Part shown: one piece after another, positions 1 through 12,145 of the stretch | How positions within the stretch are numbered: position 1 is the first letter of the stretch | Layout: every line of letters begins with the position of its first letter | Source of the DNA: an uncultured Caulobacter sp. | Lineage (GTDB): Bacteria > Pseudomonadota > Alphaproteobacteria > Caulobacterales > Caulobacteraceae | Direction of reading: 5' to 3' | DNA length: 64,000 nucleotides | Assembly: GCA_913776195.1 (NCBI GenBank) | Contig: CAJYMH010000031.1 | Coordinates: forward strand, 124,001-188,000 | Made by a program: the position numbers and the translations under genes | Notes under the pieces: model-generated | Databases searched by the model: none | Told to the model about the DNA's origin: nothing | Seen by the model: only the letters and a program-made list of their open reading frames with translations

Positions 1-657
1 GCGGGGTCTGTGACCTCTGCGGTGGCGGCCACGGTTCTGCGCAGCGCCAACGCCCTGGCCGCTAACGACATCGGCGCAAGCGGAAGTCTGGACACAGATC
101 TCGCCACGGTCGAAGCGATCATCGACGCCGCCGATGCGACCACCTCGGTGGCGACCCTGTCCTATCAGTTCTTCACCGGTAAGACGCCCACGGCCGGGGG
201 GCTGGACTATCTGGTGTCGCCGAACGGATCGAACGCCAACAACCTCAACTCCGCCTACTTCCAGTCCTTCAACCTGGAGAACCGCTACATCAACTTCGCG
301 GTGAACCTGGGGCGCGACGGCGAGGGCAAGGACAAGTTCGCCGCCGCCTACGGCAATCTCAGCCTCATCGACGCGACGAAGAAGGCCTACAAGGAGATCT
401 TCGGATCCACTCCCAACGACAAGAAGGCCGGCGACCTGATCGCCGGACGCGAGGCCTACTTCTACAGCTACGGCAAGACGGACTTGGGTGCGAAGGCGGC
501 CATGGTCGGCTGGCTGCTGGCCGAGGCGGAAAAGGGCGACATCGGCGTCTACGCCAAGTCCAACGCCGACTTTCTGGCCCACCTCATCGAGGGCGCGTCG
601 GCGTCGGTGGACCTGATCGGCGTCTACGGAAAGCCTGACTACGCCTTCGGAGGTTGA
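1..657 (+). CDS. RsaA-like S-layer N-terminal (anchoring) domain protein, 5' partial
   Basis: The frame is open to the left edge, so the start is probably outside the window; a GTG at 10 is possible but has no clear ribosome binding site. The segment around TYQFFTG/LDYL/NAY/ENR(Y)INF matches from memory the N-terminal part of the Caulobacter crescentus S-layer protein RsaA, which anchors the S-layer to lipopolysaccharide. In RsaA about 60 residues precede this motif; here about 55 are visible, so the protein is nearly complete. It stops after about 218 residues with no RTX calcium-binding repeats and no C-terminal type I secretion signal, so it is a stand-alone anchor-type domain. Role at the cell surface is inferred. 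It ends just before a strong hairpin. Confidence 0.72.
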   Translation, partial: AGSVTSAVAATVLRSANALAANDIGASGSLDTDLATVEAIIDAADATTSVATLSYQFFTGKTPTAGGLDYLVSPNGSNANNLNSAYFQSFNLENRYINFAVNLGRDGEGKDKFAAAYGNLSLIDATKKAYKEIFGSTPNDKKAGDLIAGREAYFYSYGKTDLGAKAAMVGWLLAEAEKGDIGVYAKSNADFLAHLIEGASASVDLIGVYGKPDYAFGG

Positions 658-664
658 TGCGAAA

Positions 665-696
665 AGGGCCGCCGTCGAGAGACGGCGACCCCTTCA
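665..696. terminator. Bidirectional hairpin between convergent genes
   Basis: Stem GCCGTC (671-676), loop GAGA, GACGGC (681-686), extended outward by AAGGG/CCCTT with one mismatch. It sits between the RsaA-like gene and the convergent thiolase gene. There is no long U-tract on either side. Confidence 0.55.
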
Positions 697-716
697 TAAG
701 CCAGTCTTCACCTGGA

Positions 717-1904
717 TCAGAAGATCTCGAACAGGCCCGCCGCACCCATCCCGCCGCCGATGCACATGGTGACGACGGCGGTTTTGGCCTTGCGGCGCTG
801 GCCTTCCATCAGCACATGGCCGACGCAACGGGCGCCGGTCATGCCGAAGGGGTGGCCGATGGCGATGGAGCCGCCGTTGACGTTGTATTTCTCCGGGTCG
901 ATGCCCAGGCGGTCGCGGCTGTAGAGGCACTGGGAGGCGAAGGCCTCGTTAAGCTCCCACAGATCGATGTCATCGACCTTGAGACCATGGCGCTCCAGCA
1001 GGCGCGGCACGGCGAACACCGGGCCGATGCCCATCTCGTCCGGCTCGCAACCAGCGACAGCGAAGCCCTTGAAGGCGCCCAGCGGCTTCAGGCCGCGACG
1101 CTCGGCCTCCTTGGCCTCCATGATCACCACGGCGGCGGCGCCGTCGGACAGCTGGCTGGCGTTGCCCGCAGTGACGAAGTTGCCCGGACCCTTCACCGGC
1201 TCTAGCGAAGCCAGGCCCTCCAGGGTGGTGTCGGGGCGATTGCACTCGTCGCGATCAACCACGTAGTCGACCAGGCTCTCTTCCTTGGTGGCCTTGTCGA
1301 TCTTCTTCATCTTCACCTGCATCGGGACGATCTCGTCCTTGAACAGGCCGGCGGCCTGGGCGGCGGCGATGCGCTGCTGTGAGCGCAAGGCGTATTCGTC
1401 CTGATACTCGCGGGCGACATTGTAGCGCTTGGCCACGATGTCGGCGGTGTCGATCATCGCCATCCACAGGGCCGGGTGGGTCTTGAGCAGCTTCTCTTCG
1501 GTGATGTGGAAGCGGTTCATGTGGCCGCCCATGTTCACCAGGGAGATGGACTCCACCCCGCCGCCCACGGCAACGTCGGCGCCGTCGTTCTTCACATAGT
1601 TGGCGGCGGTGGCGATGGCCTGCAGGCCGGAGGAGCAGAAGCGGTTGATCGTTTGGCCGGAGGTGGTCACCGGCAGGCCGGCCCACATGGCGGCGTTGCG
1701 GGCCACGTTCATGCCGGTGGCGCCTTCGGGGCCGCCGCAGCCCAGGACAACGTCCTCGACCTCGGCGCCTTCCAGTCCGGCGCGTTGCACGGCGTGCTGG
1801 ATGGCGTGGCCGGCCATGGCCGCGCCATGGGTGTTGTTGAAGCCGCCGCGGCCAGACTTGGCGAGACCGGTTCGGGCGTAGGAGACGATGACCGCTTCAC
1901 GCAT
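717..1904 (-). CDS. Acetyl-CoA acyltransferase (thiolase)
   Basis: A 395-residue thiolase, the usual family length. It catalyses thiolytic cleavage of 3-ketoacyl-CoA or the reverse condensation of acyl-CoAs. The acylated cysteine is visible at C90 in [10 protein letters not shown], and the catalytic His and second Cys at H351 in [10 protein letters not shown] and C381 in CIGGGMGAA. The start ATG follows a good AGAGGGAAACGCC site. FadA-type beta-oxidation thiolase and biosynthetic acetyl-CoA acetyltransferase cannot be separated with certainty. No partner hydratase/dehydrogenase lies next to it, so a stand-alone transcript is likely. A palindrome sits about 85-100 bp upstream. The scoAB CoA-transferase at 35 kb could feed the same acetoacetyl-CoA pool, but this is inference. 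Confidence 0.93.
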   Translation of the reverse strand: MREAVIVSYARTGLAKSGRGGFNNTHGAAMAGHAIQHAVQRAGLEGAEVEDVVLGCGGPEGATGMNVARNAAMWAGLPVTTSGQTINRFCSSGLQAIATAANYVKNDGADVAVGGGVESISLVNMGGHMNRFHITEEKLLKTHPALWMAMIDTADIVAKRYNVAREYQDEYALRSQQRIAAAQAAGLFKDEIVPMQVKMKKIDKATKEESLVDYVVDRDECNRPDTTLEGLASLEPVKGPGNFVTAGNASQLSDGAAAVVIMEAKEAERRGLKPLGAFKGFAVAGCEPDEMGIGPVFAVPRLLERHGLKVDDIDLWELNEAFASQCLYSRDRLGIDPEKYNVNGGSIAIGHPFGMTGARCVGHVLMEGQRRKAKTAVVTMCIGGGMGAAGLFEIF

Positions 1905-1986
1905 GGCGTTTCCCTCTTAAACGTTAGTTTGAATTGGGGCGACCCTAGGCCATGCGCGAGGCGAGCGCCAGTTCCCGTAAACGTCA

Positions 1987-2004
1987 ACCTAAGTGACCTT
2001 AGGT
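1987..2004. promoter_or_regulatory. Operator-like palindrome upstream of the thiolase gene
   Basis: Perfect 7-bp inverted repeat ACCTAAG-TGAC-CTTAGGT. On the minus strand it abuts TTGACG, a plausible -35 element for the thiolase gene. It also lies 5 bp after the stop of the 2009-2431 gene, so a transcription-end hairpin is the alternative. There is no U-tract, which favours an operator. Confidence 0.35.
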
Positions 2005-2008
2005 CGCG

Positions 2009-2431
2009 TCAGGCGCGCGACAGCATTGCGCCCAGGCCGGGGATGGAGGCGAGGGTCTCGTTCAGCAGATCGCGTCCGCCCGCGCGCTGGCGCACCCAGT
2101 CGCCCGCCACTGGCAGCATGGCTTTCAATCCATCCTGATCGACGCCGGCCCGGGACAGGCTCTGCATCATCGCCATGCCGTCGGACATGGCCGCGCCCGA
2201 GGCGCCGCCGGCCGCCTTCATCAGGCCGCCGAACAGACCGCTCTTGGTCGGTTGGGCGGCGCCCTGGGCCGCGAGGGCCTGGGCGCCAGGGGCGGCGGCG
2301 AACAGCTCGGCGACCTTGGCGGCGTCGCCGTGCTTGGCGATCAGGGACAGAGCGCCGGCCAGGGCCTTGCGAGCCTGGTCATGGGTGAGGGGCGTCATGG
2401 CCGAAATCTCGACGATCAGATCTTCGATCAT
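2009..2431 (-). CDS. Small conserved protein, unknown function
   Basis: The 140-residue protein starts at ATG 2431 behind CTGAGGAG; a longer frame exists but would overlap the next gene and lacks a ribosome binding site. It begins with an acidic, helical segment MIEDLIVEISAMTPL and has a Gly/Ala/Met-rich middle. No signal peptide is seen. The helical N-terminus and GAP-rich middle resemble DUF2780/DUF2267-type small proteins, but I do not recognise it with confidence. Its start lies 10 bp from the stop of the upstream TPM gene, so it is probably the last gene of the lemA-TPM operon. Confidence 0.75.
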   Translation of the reverse strand: MIEDLIVEISAMTPLTHDQARKALAGALSLIAKHGDAAKVAELFAAAPGAQALAAQGAAQPTKSGLFGGLMKAAGGASGAAMSDGMAMMQSLSRAGVDQDGLKAMLPVAGDWVRQRAGGRDLLNETLASIPGLGAMLSRA

Positions 2432-2441
2432 CGTGGTCTCC

Positions 2442-3146
2442 TCAGTCGCGTCCGGGTCTAGGAAGAACGACCAGGCCGTCGGGAAGTTCGTTCGGGTTCT
2501 CACCATTCGGCGGCACATGCTCCGCCAGGATCTGGCCGGAACGCTCGATGGCGGCGACGAAGCCGCCCGCCGCGTCGCCCGTCTTGAGGCCGGCGATCAG
2601 CAAGGCGACCACCTCGTCCCACACGGCGTTCGGGGCCTTGGCATAGATGCCCTCGTCGGCGACCACCTCTGCGCGGTGGTCTGCGAGCGAGGCGAACAGC
2701 AAGACGCCGGTGCGGTTCTCGGTCAGATGCAGGCCGTGGCTGAGGAACTGCTGCATGGCCGCCTGATGTACGCGGGCCGCTTTCAGTGGTCCCGGCGTCA
2801 AGGCGCGGCGCACGGGGCTGACCGAGATCACCAGGGCGGCGATGACCAACACCGCCGCCTGGATCGCGATATAGATGGCCAGGGCGGAAAAGATGGTGGC
2901 GTCTGTGGCGCTGTCGTGCGCGGCCGTCCAGCCGCCGAACAGGTCGGTCAGCATATGCGGCCTTAGCCCCGCGAACAGAGCCAGCGCAGGCAGGACCAGG
3001 GCTGAGGCCGCCGCCCAGACCAGCGGCGTCTCGCTATAGTCCGAAACCTCCGGCGCCAGGACACAGTAGATTTCGCCGGCGGTGGTTCGTTCGGCTGCGG
3101 CGACGGCCGCAGCGATGCGTTCATGATCTTGCTTGCTCAGGTCCAT
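2442..3146 (-). CDS. TPM-domain membrane protein (second TPM gene)
   Basis: A 234-residue protein that starts at ATG 3146, where the A is shared with the TGA of the upstream gene (TGATG), implying coupled translation. The N-terminal helix (SKQDHERIAAAVAAAERTT) and the TAGEIYCVLAP strand are typical of the TPM/DUF477 fold. Two or three hydrophobic segments follow (roughly residues 40-60 and 80-105), and the second half (FLSHGLHLTENRTGVLLF) completes the domain. TPM proteins occur beside LemA throughout bacteria and are envelope proteins of unclear biochemical role. An N-terminally longer frame is only the antisense of the Gly-rich tail of the neighbour and is not used. Confidence 0.88.
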   Translation of the reverse strand: MDLSKQDHERIAAAVAAAERTTAGEIYCVLAPEVSDYSETPLVWAAASALVLPALALFAGLRPHMLTDLFGGWTAAHDSATDATIFSALAIYIAIQAAVLVIAALVISVSPVRRALTPGPLKAARVHQAAMQQFLSHGLHLTENRTGVLLFASLADHRAEVVADEGIYAKAPNAVWDEVVALLIAGLKTGDAAGGFVAAIERSGQILAEHVPPNGENPNELPDGLVVLPRPGRD

Positions 3147-3937
3147 CACCAGCTCCCCGAAGATCCGCCGCCGCCAAAGGAGCCGCCGCTCCCTCCGCCC
3201 CAACCCCCGCCGCCGCCGGACCAACCCCCGCCGCCGCCGCGGCCGTTGCCGAGCGAACTCAGGATGATCCACGGCAGGGCTGAGGCCAGACCGGATCGCC
3301 GTCCGCGTCGTCCGGGCAGCAGTCTGCTGACGAAGAAGAAGATCAGGATGATGACGAAGATCGCCGTGCCCCAGCCTTCGCCGCCCGTTTCGCGGCTCTC
3401 GCTCGCCTGGGCGACCTTGGCCTTCGCCTCGGCCTCGGGCAGGGATAGCTGCTGCAGGATCGCGTCGGCCCCGGCGACCACCCCGCCCTCCATGTCGCCG
3501 TCGCGGAAGCGCGGCAGGACCTGGCTTTGCAGGATCACGCTGGACAGGGCGTCCGTCAGGACGGGTTCCAGGCCGTAGCCGACCTCGATACGCACCTTGC
3601 GGTCGTTGGGGGCGACGACGAGCAGGGCGCCGTCATCCTCCTTCTCACGCCCGATCTTCCAGTGGCGGCCGAGCTGATAGCCGTAGTCCTCGATCTCGTA
3701 CCCCTGCAGGCTTGGCAGGGTGACGACCACAAGCTGGCGGCCTGTGGTCTCCTCCAGCGTCGCCAGCTTGTCGGTGAGCGAAGCCTCCGTCTGCGGCGAC
3801 AGGATGTTCGCCTCATCGACGACGCGGCCGGTTAACTTGGGAAAGCTGGGGGCGGCGAAAGCGGGCAGGGCGATGAGGACGGCCAGCGCCAGGGCCAGCA
3901 ATCCTCCTGCCCGCGGGATACGGAGACCGAGGAACAT
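3146..3937 (-). CDS. YgcG-type TPM-domain protein with Gly-rich tail
   Basis: A 263-residue protein with a signal peptide (hydrophobic stretch LLALALAVLIALPAFA, residues about 13-28). A TPM domain follows (RVVDEANILSPQTEASL ... GRQLVVVTLPSL ... DGALLVVAPNDRKVRIEVGYGLEP), then a transmembrane helix (about 185-205). The cytoplasmic tail is extremely Gly-rich with Trp/Ser, as in YgcG homologues. It lies four bases downstream of lemA and overlaps the next TPM gene by one base. The lemA-TPM-TPM order is a recurring module. Function is probably envelope maintenance; the biochemical activity is not established. Confidence 0.92.
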   Translation of the reverse strand: MFLGLRIPRAGGLLALALAVLIALPAFAAPSFPKLTGRVVDEANILSPQTEASLTDKLATLEETTGRQLVVVTLPSLQGYEIEDYGYQLGRHWKIGREKEDDGALLVVAPNDRKVRIEVGYGLEPVLTDALSSVILQSQVLPRFRDGDMEGGVVAGADAILQQLSLPEAEAKAKVAQASESRETGGEGWGTAIFVIILIFFFVSRLLPGRRGRRSGLASALPWIILSSLGNGRGGGGGWSGGGGGWGGGSGGSFGGGGSSGSW

Positions 3938-3941
3938 CAGC

Positions 3942-4583
3942 CTACTTCGTCGGGGCCGGAGCCGCCGCCGGAGCAGCCGGGGCGTCGAAGCTCACCGACG
4001 GCGCCGACTGGGCGGCGGCGCTGGCCTGGAACGGCACGGCGGGCTTGGCCCAGCGATGCACGGTGCCGGCCCACAGGGCGCCCGGGAAGGTGCGGATCTC
4101 GGTGTTGTAGACGCGGACGCTCTCATTGTAGTCGCGGCGCGCGATGGTGATCCGGTTCTCCGTGCCTTCCAGCTGGCTCTGCAGGGCCAGGAAGTTCTGG
4201 TTGGACTTCAGGTCCGGATAGTTCTCGGTGATCATCATCAGGCGTCCGAGCACGCCCGACAGCTGGTCCTGGGCCTGAGCATAGCGCTCGAAGGCGGCGG
4301 GATCGGTTATGGTCGAGGCGTCGACCTTGACCTGGGTCGCACTGGCGCGGGCCTCGGTCACCGCCACGAGCACGTTCTGCTCCTGGGCGGCGTAGCCTTT
4401 GACTGTGGCGACGAGGTTAGGAATCAGGTCGGAGCGGCGCTGGTACTGATTCTGCACCTCGGCCCACGAGGCCTTCACCTGCTCGTCGCGAGTAGGAATG
4501 GTGTTCACGCCGCAGCCGGCCAGACCGATAGCAAGAGCCAGGGGTAGAGCAATCTTGGCGACGTTCTTCAGAAGACGGTTCAT
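3942..4583 (-). CDS. lemA: LemA family lipoprotein
   Basis: A 213-residue lipoprotein with a type II signal peptide and lipobox LAGC (Cys24). The body is the helical LemA fold: EVQNQYQRRSDLIPNLVATVKGYAAQE is the family signature near residues 42-68, and ITIARRDYNESVRVYN lies near 145-160. The C-terminus adds a Pro/Ala-rich tail. It is the first gene of a four-gene operon with two TPM proteins downstream. LemA proteins are envelope-anchored; their molecular task is not settled. Confidence 0.95.
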   Translation of the reverse strand: MNRLLKNVAKIALPLALAIGLAGCGVNTIPTRDEQVKASWAEVQNQYQRRSDLIPNLVATVKGYAAQEQNVLVAVTEARASATQVKVDASTITDPAAFERYAQAQDQLSGVLGRLMMITENYPDLKSNQNFLALQSQLEGTENRITIARRDYNESVRVYNTEIRTFPGALWAGTVHRWAKPAVPFQASAAAQSAPSVSFDAPAAPAAAPAPTK

Positions 4584-4904
4584 TCATCCCTCCAGACGGG
4601 CGAAGGCGCCCGGCAGTCACGCTAGATAAGGACAGGCCGAACGCCGTGTCAGGACCCGCGAGGTTAAACCTTGTCCATGTCGGGTCCGTGAGATTGGTCA
4701 AGGCGGCGGTCGGGCTCCAGGATAAATTTCGACGGGAGCAAAAATTTCGCTTTGCGCCTTCGGGCGACCCTGTTATCTAAACATCGCTTAGTTCGTGCTG
4801 AGCCGCTGATGGGGATCGGCGGCCATTCCCCCGGCGCGACGGGCCAGTGCTCGATCCTTACGCTTATCAAAATCAGATCACTCGAAACGCTCGGAGGGCT
4901 CCTC
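4584..4904. other. Divergent intergenic region
   Basis: This 321-bp gap lies between lemA (leftward) and the small secreted-protein gene (rightward), so it must hold two promoters. It is less GC-rich around 4715-4800 than its surroundings. I see no convincing -35/-10 pair, no stable hairpin and no further reading frame that looks coding. Confidence 0.5.
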
Positions 4905-5240
4905 ATGAAGCTCCAATCCCTCGCGGCCGCCGCCGCCCTGTCCCTGATGTTCGCCGCCCCGGCCTTCGCCGACGGCAAGATCACAGCCACCTTGGCCGCT
5001 CCCGTGGCCGCCAAGACCAAGGTCGTCGCCGCCGGCGCCGTGTTCGCCTGCGAAGGCTCCGAATGCGTCTCCGCCTCGGCTCCCAGCCGCGCCTTGACGG
5101 CCGCCGGCTGCAAGGCGCTGGCCAAGGAAGTCGGCCGTGTCGCCACCTATGGCGGCGACCGCAAGTCGCTTGAGGCCGCCGAACTGGATCGCTGCAACGT
5201 CGGCCAGGCCGCCGCCGCGACCCAGACGGCCGCCAACTGA
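4905..5240 (+). CDS. Small secreted cysteine-containing protein (CC_3452 type)
   Basis: A 111-residue protein with ATG at 4905 behind CGGAGGGCTCCTC. A clear signal peptide (residues 1-22, ending AAPAFA) is followed by a small domain with KITATLAAPVA, FACEGSECVSASAPSRALT and a third and fourth Cys (TAAGCKALAKEVG, LDRCN); the four cysteines probably form two disulfides in the periplasm. From memory this resembles a Caulobacterales-restricted family named after CC_3452, whose gene in Caulobacter also lies just upstream of the F1 ATPase genes. That identification is from recall, not a search. Function unknown. Confidence 0.8.
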   Translation: MKLQSLAAAAALSLMFAAPAFADGKITATLAAPVAAKTKVVAAGAVFACEGSECVSASAPSRALTAAGCKALAKEVGRVATYGGDRKSLEAAELDRCNVGQAAAATQTAAN

Positions 5241-5291
5241 GATTTTTCCCGGCCGCGTATTCTGGCCAGATCGTTCCTCGATCAATCCACT

Positions 5292-5319
5292 GGGGCGGCT
5301 TCGGCCGCCCCTTTCTTTA
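5292..5319 (+). terminator. Intrinsic terminator
   Basis: Perfect 8-bp stem GGGGCGGC-TTCG-GCCGCCCC (5292-5311) followed by TTTCTTT. It ends the 4905-5240 gene. Confidence 0.85.
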
Positions 5320-5333
5320 GATCCCGAGACGGA

Positions 5334-5361
5334 GGGGCGGCTGCGGTCGCCTCTTTTCTTT
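5334..5361 (+). terminator. Imperfect copy of the preceding terminator
   Basis: GGGGCGGCTGCGGTCGCCTC followed by TTTTCTTTT repeats the terminator 42 bp upstream with a few changes. The stem is weaker. It lies only about 15 bp before the next start codon, so it could act as a leader hairpin for that gene rather than a second terminator. Confidence 0.45.
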
Positions 5362-5376
5362 TGCGGCTATGCTTCT

Positions 5377-5643
5377 ATGTCCAAAACTATGACCTCGACC
5401 TCCAACATTGTTGCGGCCCTGCAGTCGGCCCTCGCCGCCGCCGCCGCGCAGGCGGGCGGAACCGAGCCGGTTTCGCTGACCATCGACTACGGCGAGGGCG
5501 CCCTTACGGAAGGTCTGGACGTCGAGGCTCAGGTGGAGCGAGCCACCCGCACTCTGGTCTTCGTGCAGGCCAAGGCGATTTCTCGGCGGGGGGCGACCGC
5601 GGCGACGGCCAGCGCGGTGTTCCGCGTTCCAGCCGTGACGTAG
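5377..5643 (+). CDS. Short hotdog-fold-like protein
   Basis: An 88-residue protein from ATG 5377 (a second in-frame ATG is at 5389). The segment from about residue 34 (SLTIDYGEGALTEGLDVEAQ...RTLVFVQAKAISRRG...ASAVFRV) has the strand pattern of the second half of PaaI-type hotdog thioesterases. The front half with the hotdog helix and the usual catalytic Asp/Asn is missing, so it may be a remnant or a structural relative. It is isolated between two terminator-like hairpins and the atp operon. Function unknown. Confidence 0.62.
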   Translation: MSKTMTSTSNIVAALQSALAAAAAQAGGTEPVSLTIDYGEGALTEGLDVEAQVERATRTLVFVQAKAISRRGATAATASAVFRVPAVT

Positions 5644-5840
5644 CCTTAGCGGCGAACGTGAGCGGAGCCCTCTGTTGCGAGGGCGAAATGCACATGCTAT
5701 CAGGCGCGCGGCTTCGGCCCGGCGGTTTTTAACGATCGCGGGGCCAGCGTGTTTTTCTCGAGCGCAATCAAGCCTTTAAAAACGCGGCGAACTTAACCTT
5801 TCGCCCGCGGAAGACAGACAAACCCACCGGGCGGATTTAC

Positions 5841-7938
<2,098 letters not shown>

Positions 7939-7949
7939 GCAGGAACACG

Positions 7950-8588
7950 ATGACCTCGGTCCAACCCAAGCCTCTCAGCGCCTGGACGGGCGCGTTCGGG
8001 GACGCCTACACGGAGCGCAATGCTCTGTCGGCGAACCTCGAGCGTGCGCGCCTCCATATGCTGGCGAAATGCTTGGCGCCGATCCAGGTCGAGCCGCTCG
8101 GCAAGATCTTGGAGGTGGGGACCAATCAGGGTCTCAACCTTCGCGCCTTGCCGCAGCTGACGGGCGCCGAGCTCTGGGGAATAGAGCCCAACGCCTCCGC
8201 CCGCGATGTCGTGGTCAACCAAGGCGTCCTGCCGGCCGAACGCATGATGGCGGGCTTCGGGCATGAAATCCCGATGGCCGACGGCGCGGTCGACCTCGCT
8301 TTCACCTCGGGCGTGCTGATCCATGTGGATCCAAGCCTGCTCGAGCAGACGATGCGCGAAATCCACCGCGTCTCGTCGAAATACATTCTGTGTATCGAAT
8401 ACTTCGCGTCAAAGCCGGAGACGGCCAGCTATCGCGGCGAAGAGGGCCTGCTGTTCAAGCGGGACTTCGGGGGCATGTACCTCGACCTCTTCCCCGATCT
8501 TCAGCTGGTGGACTACGGCTTCTTCTGGAAACGGGCGACAATGATAGACGACAGCACCTGGTGGCTGTTCAGAAAGGCGGGCGCGTAA
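7950..8588 (+). CDS. SAM-dependent methyltransferase of the pseudaminic-acid-associated type, inside the atp operon
   Basis: A 212-residue protein with ATG 11 bp after atpA behind AGGA, ending 3 bp before atpG. The SAM-binding motif is ILEVGTNQGLNLRAL (about residues 52-66), with an acidic loop at GIEPN. The pattern FTSGVLIHVDPSLL, KYILCIEYFA, YRGEEGLLFKRDFG matches from memory the family of pseudaminic acid biosynthesis-associated methylases (TIGR03587). Such enzymes normally sit in flagellin glycosylation or surface-sugar loci, not in atp operons. It uses codons absent or rare in its neighbours (two ATA, one AGA, one ACA), pointing to acquisition. Methyl acceptor unknown. Confidence 0.88.
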   Translation: MTSVQPKPLSAWTGAFGDAYTERNALSANLERARLHMLAKCLAPIQVEPLGKILEVGTNQGLNLRALPQLTGAELWGIEPNASARDVVVNQGVLPAERMMAGFGHEIPMADGAVDLAFTSGVLIHVDPSLLEQTMREIHRVSSKYILCIEYFASKPETASYRGEEGLLFKRDFGGMYLDLFPDLQLVDYGFFWKRATMIDDSTWWLFRKAGA

Positions 8589-8591
8589 GCC

Positions 8592-11064
<2,473 letters not shown>

Positions 11065-11066
11065 TC

Positions 11067-11327
11067 ATGGCCAAGCTGCACTTCTCCCTCGTCGCGCCCG
11101 AGCGCGAGCTGTTCTCGGGTGATGTCGACCAGGTCGACGCCCCGGGCACCGAGGGCGACTTCGGCGTCCTGGCCGGCCACGCGCCGTTCATGACGGCCCT
11201 CAAGGAGGGCCGCGTGACGGTGCGTGACGGCTCGGCCGTACGCGCGTTCGACATCCAGGGCGGCTTCGCCGACGTCACGCCGGAAGGCCTGACGATCCTG
11301 GCCGAACACGCTGTTGAGGCCGCCTGA
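11067..11327 (+). CDS. atpC: F-type ATP synthase subunit epsilon (short)
   Basis: An 86-residue epsilon subunit starting 2 bp after atpD. Only the N-terminal beta-sandwich is present (LHFSLVAPERELFSGDVDQV ... GHAPFMTALKEG ... FDIQGGFADVTPEGLTILAE). The C-terminal helical hairpin that inhibits ATP hydrolysis in longer epsilons (about 130-140 residues) is absent, as in several alphaproteobacteria, where other inhibitors serve that role. It is the last gene of the operon. Confidence 0.95.
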   Translation: MAKLHFSLVAPERELFSGDVDQVDAPGTEGDFGVLAGHAPFMTALKEGRVTVRDGSAVRAFDIQGGFADVTPEGLTILAEHAVEAA

Positions 11328-11432
11328 GGCGGTTCGCCGCCGCATTACTGTCGTAAACCGTCTCTAGAGGGGTTGCGATAGCGTTCTGCCCGGTGTGTCA
11401 TGCCGCGCCGTCAAGTTAAGGGGAATTGCCGT

Positions 11433-12098
11433 ATGCGCCTTGTGCTCGCCAGCCTGATCACCGCCGCCACGTTCGGTGTCGCCGTCGCCCAGGACGCGGC
11501 TACGCCGCCCCCGGCCGAAACCGCTCCGGCTCCGGCCGCGGCGCCGACCGATCCAGCGGCCCCGCCGGTCGCCCCGGCTCCGGAAGCAGCGCCCGCCGCT
11601 CCGGCCGAACCGGCTCCGGTGACCTATCCGGCTCCGACCGATCCGACTTCGATCGCCATTATCAACGCCCTGAACAGCATCTGCGTCCCGGGCGTAGCGG
11701 ACGGCGGCGACCAGGCCGCCCTGGCCAAGGCCGCTGGCTTCAAGAAGAAGCGCGACCAGTGGATTCAAGTCCAGACCAAGCCGTATCAGATCGTCGTCGA
11801 GCCGGCCGGTTCGAACAAGAACGTCTGCACCCTGACCATCAACCATCCGACGGGCCTGGCCCAGACGCTGGTGACCGATCTGCACGGCTGGGCCTCGACC
11901 CGCCAACCGATCCTGCAACTGTACCGCAATGACCAGATGACCGGGTCCGACTTCAAGCGAAATACGGTGTCGTGGGAACATGTGGGCGAAGGCAACGCGT
12001 CCACCGGCATGGTATTCGTGCAGCTGAAGAAGCTGGATGACACGCCGGTCCTGAAGAACGCTGACCAGTCCAACCTGCTCTACAGCGTCCGCAAGTAA
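11433..12098 (+). CDS. Secreted protein with Pro/Ala-rich linker, unknown function
   Basis: A 221-residue protein from ATG 11433 behind AAGGGGAATTGCCGT. A signal peptide (residues 1-19, ending GVAVAQ) leads into a linker of about 50 residues rich in Ala and Pro. A compact C-terminal domain follows with two cysteines (SICVPGV, KNVCTLTINHP), probably a periplasmic disulfide. The domain keeps strands such as YQIVVEPAGS and TGMVFVQLKKL and resembles NMCC_0638-type hypothetical proteins, though only loosely. It lies downstream of atpC with a gap of about 100 bp and is probably separately transcribed. Confidence 0.8.
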   Translation: MRLVLASLITAATFGVAVAQDAATPPPAETAPAPAAAPTDPAAPPVAPAPEAAPAAPAEPAPVTYPAPTDPTSIAIINALNSICVPGVADGGDQAALAKAAGFKKKRDQWIQVQTKPYQIVVEPAGSNKNVCTLTINHPTGLAQTLVTDLHGWASTRQPILQLYRNDQMTGSDFKRNTVSWEHVGEGNASTGMVFVQLKKLDDTPVLKNADQSNLLYSVRK

Positions 12099-12105
12099 GC
12101 TTTCA

Positions 12106-12138
12106 TCGGGCGTCGGATCTTTTTGGTTCGACGCCCGA
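12106..12138. terminator. Hairpin between convergent genes
   Basis: Perfect 10-bp stem TCGGGCGTCG / CGACGCCCGA with a 13-nt loop that contains TTTTT. It separates the 11433 gene from the convergent hydrolase gene. No U-tract follows the stem. Confidence 0.6.
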
Positions 12139-12145
12139 ATTGCGT

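Noticed and set aside
3146-3272. N-terminal extension of the second TPM protein, rich in Arg.
   Set aside because: It is the other-frame reading of the Gly-rich tail of the upstream TPM protein; the true start ATG overlaps the upstream stop.
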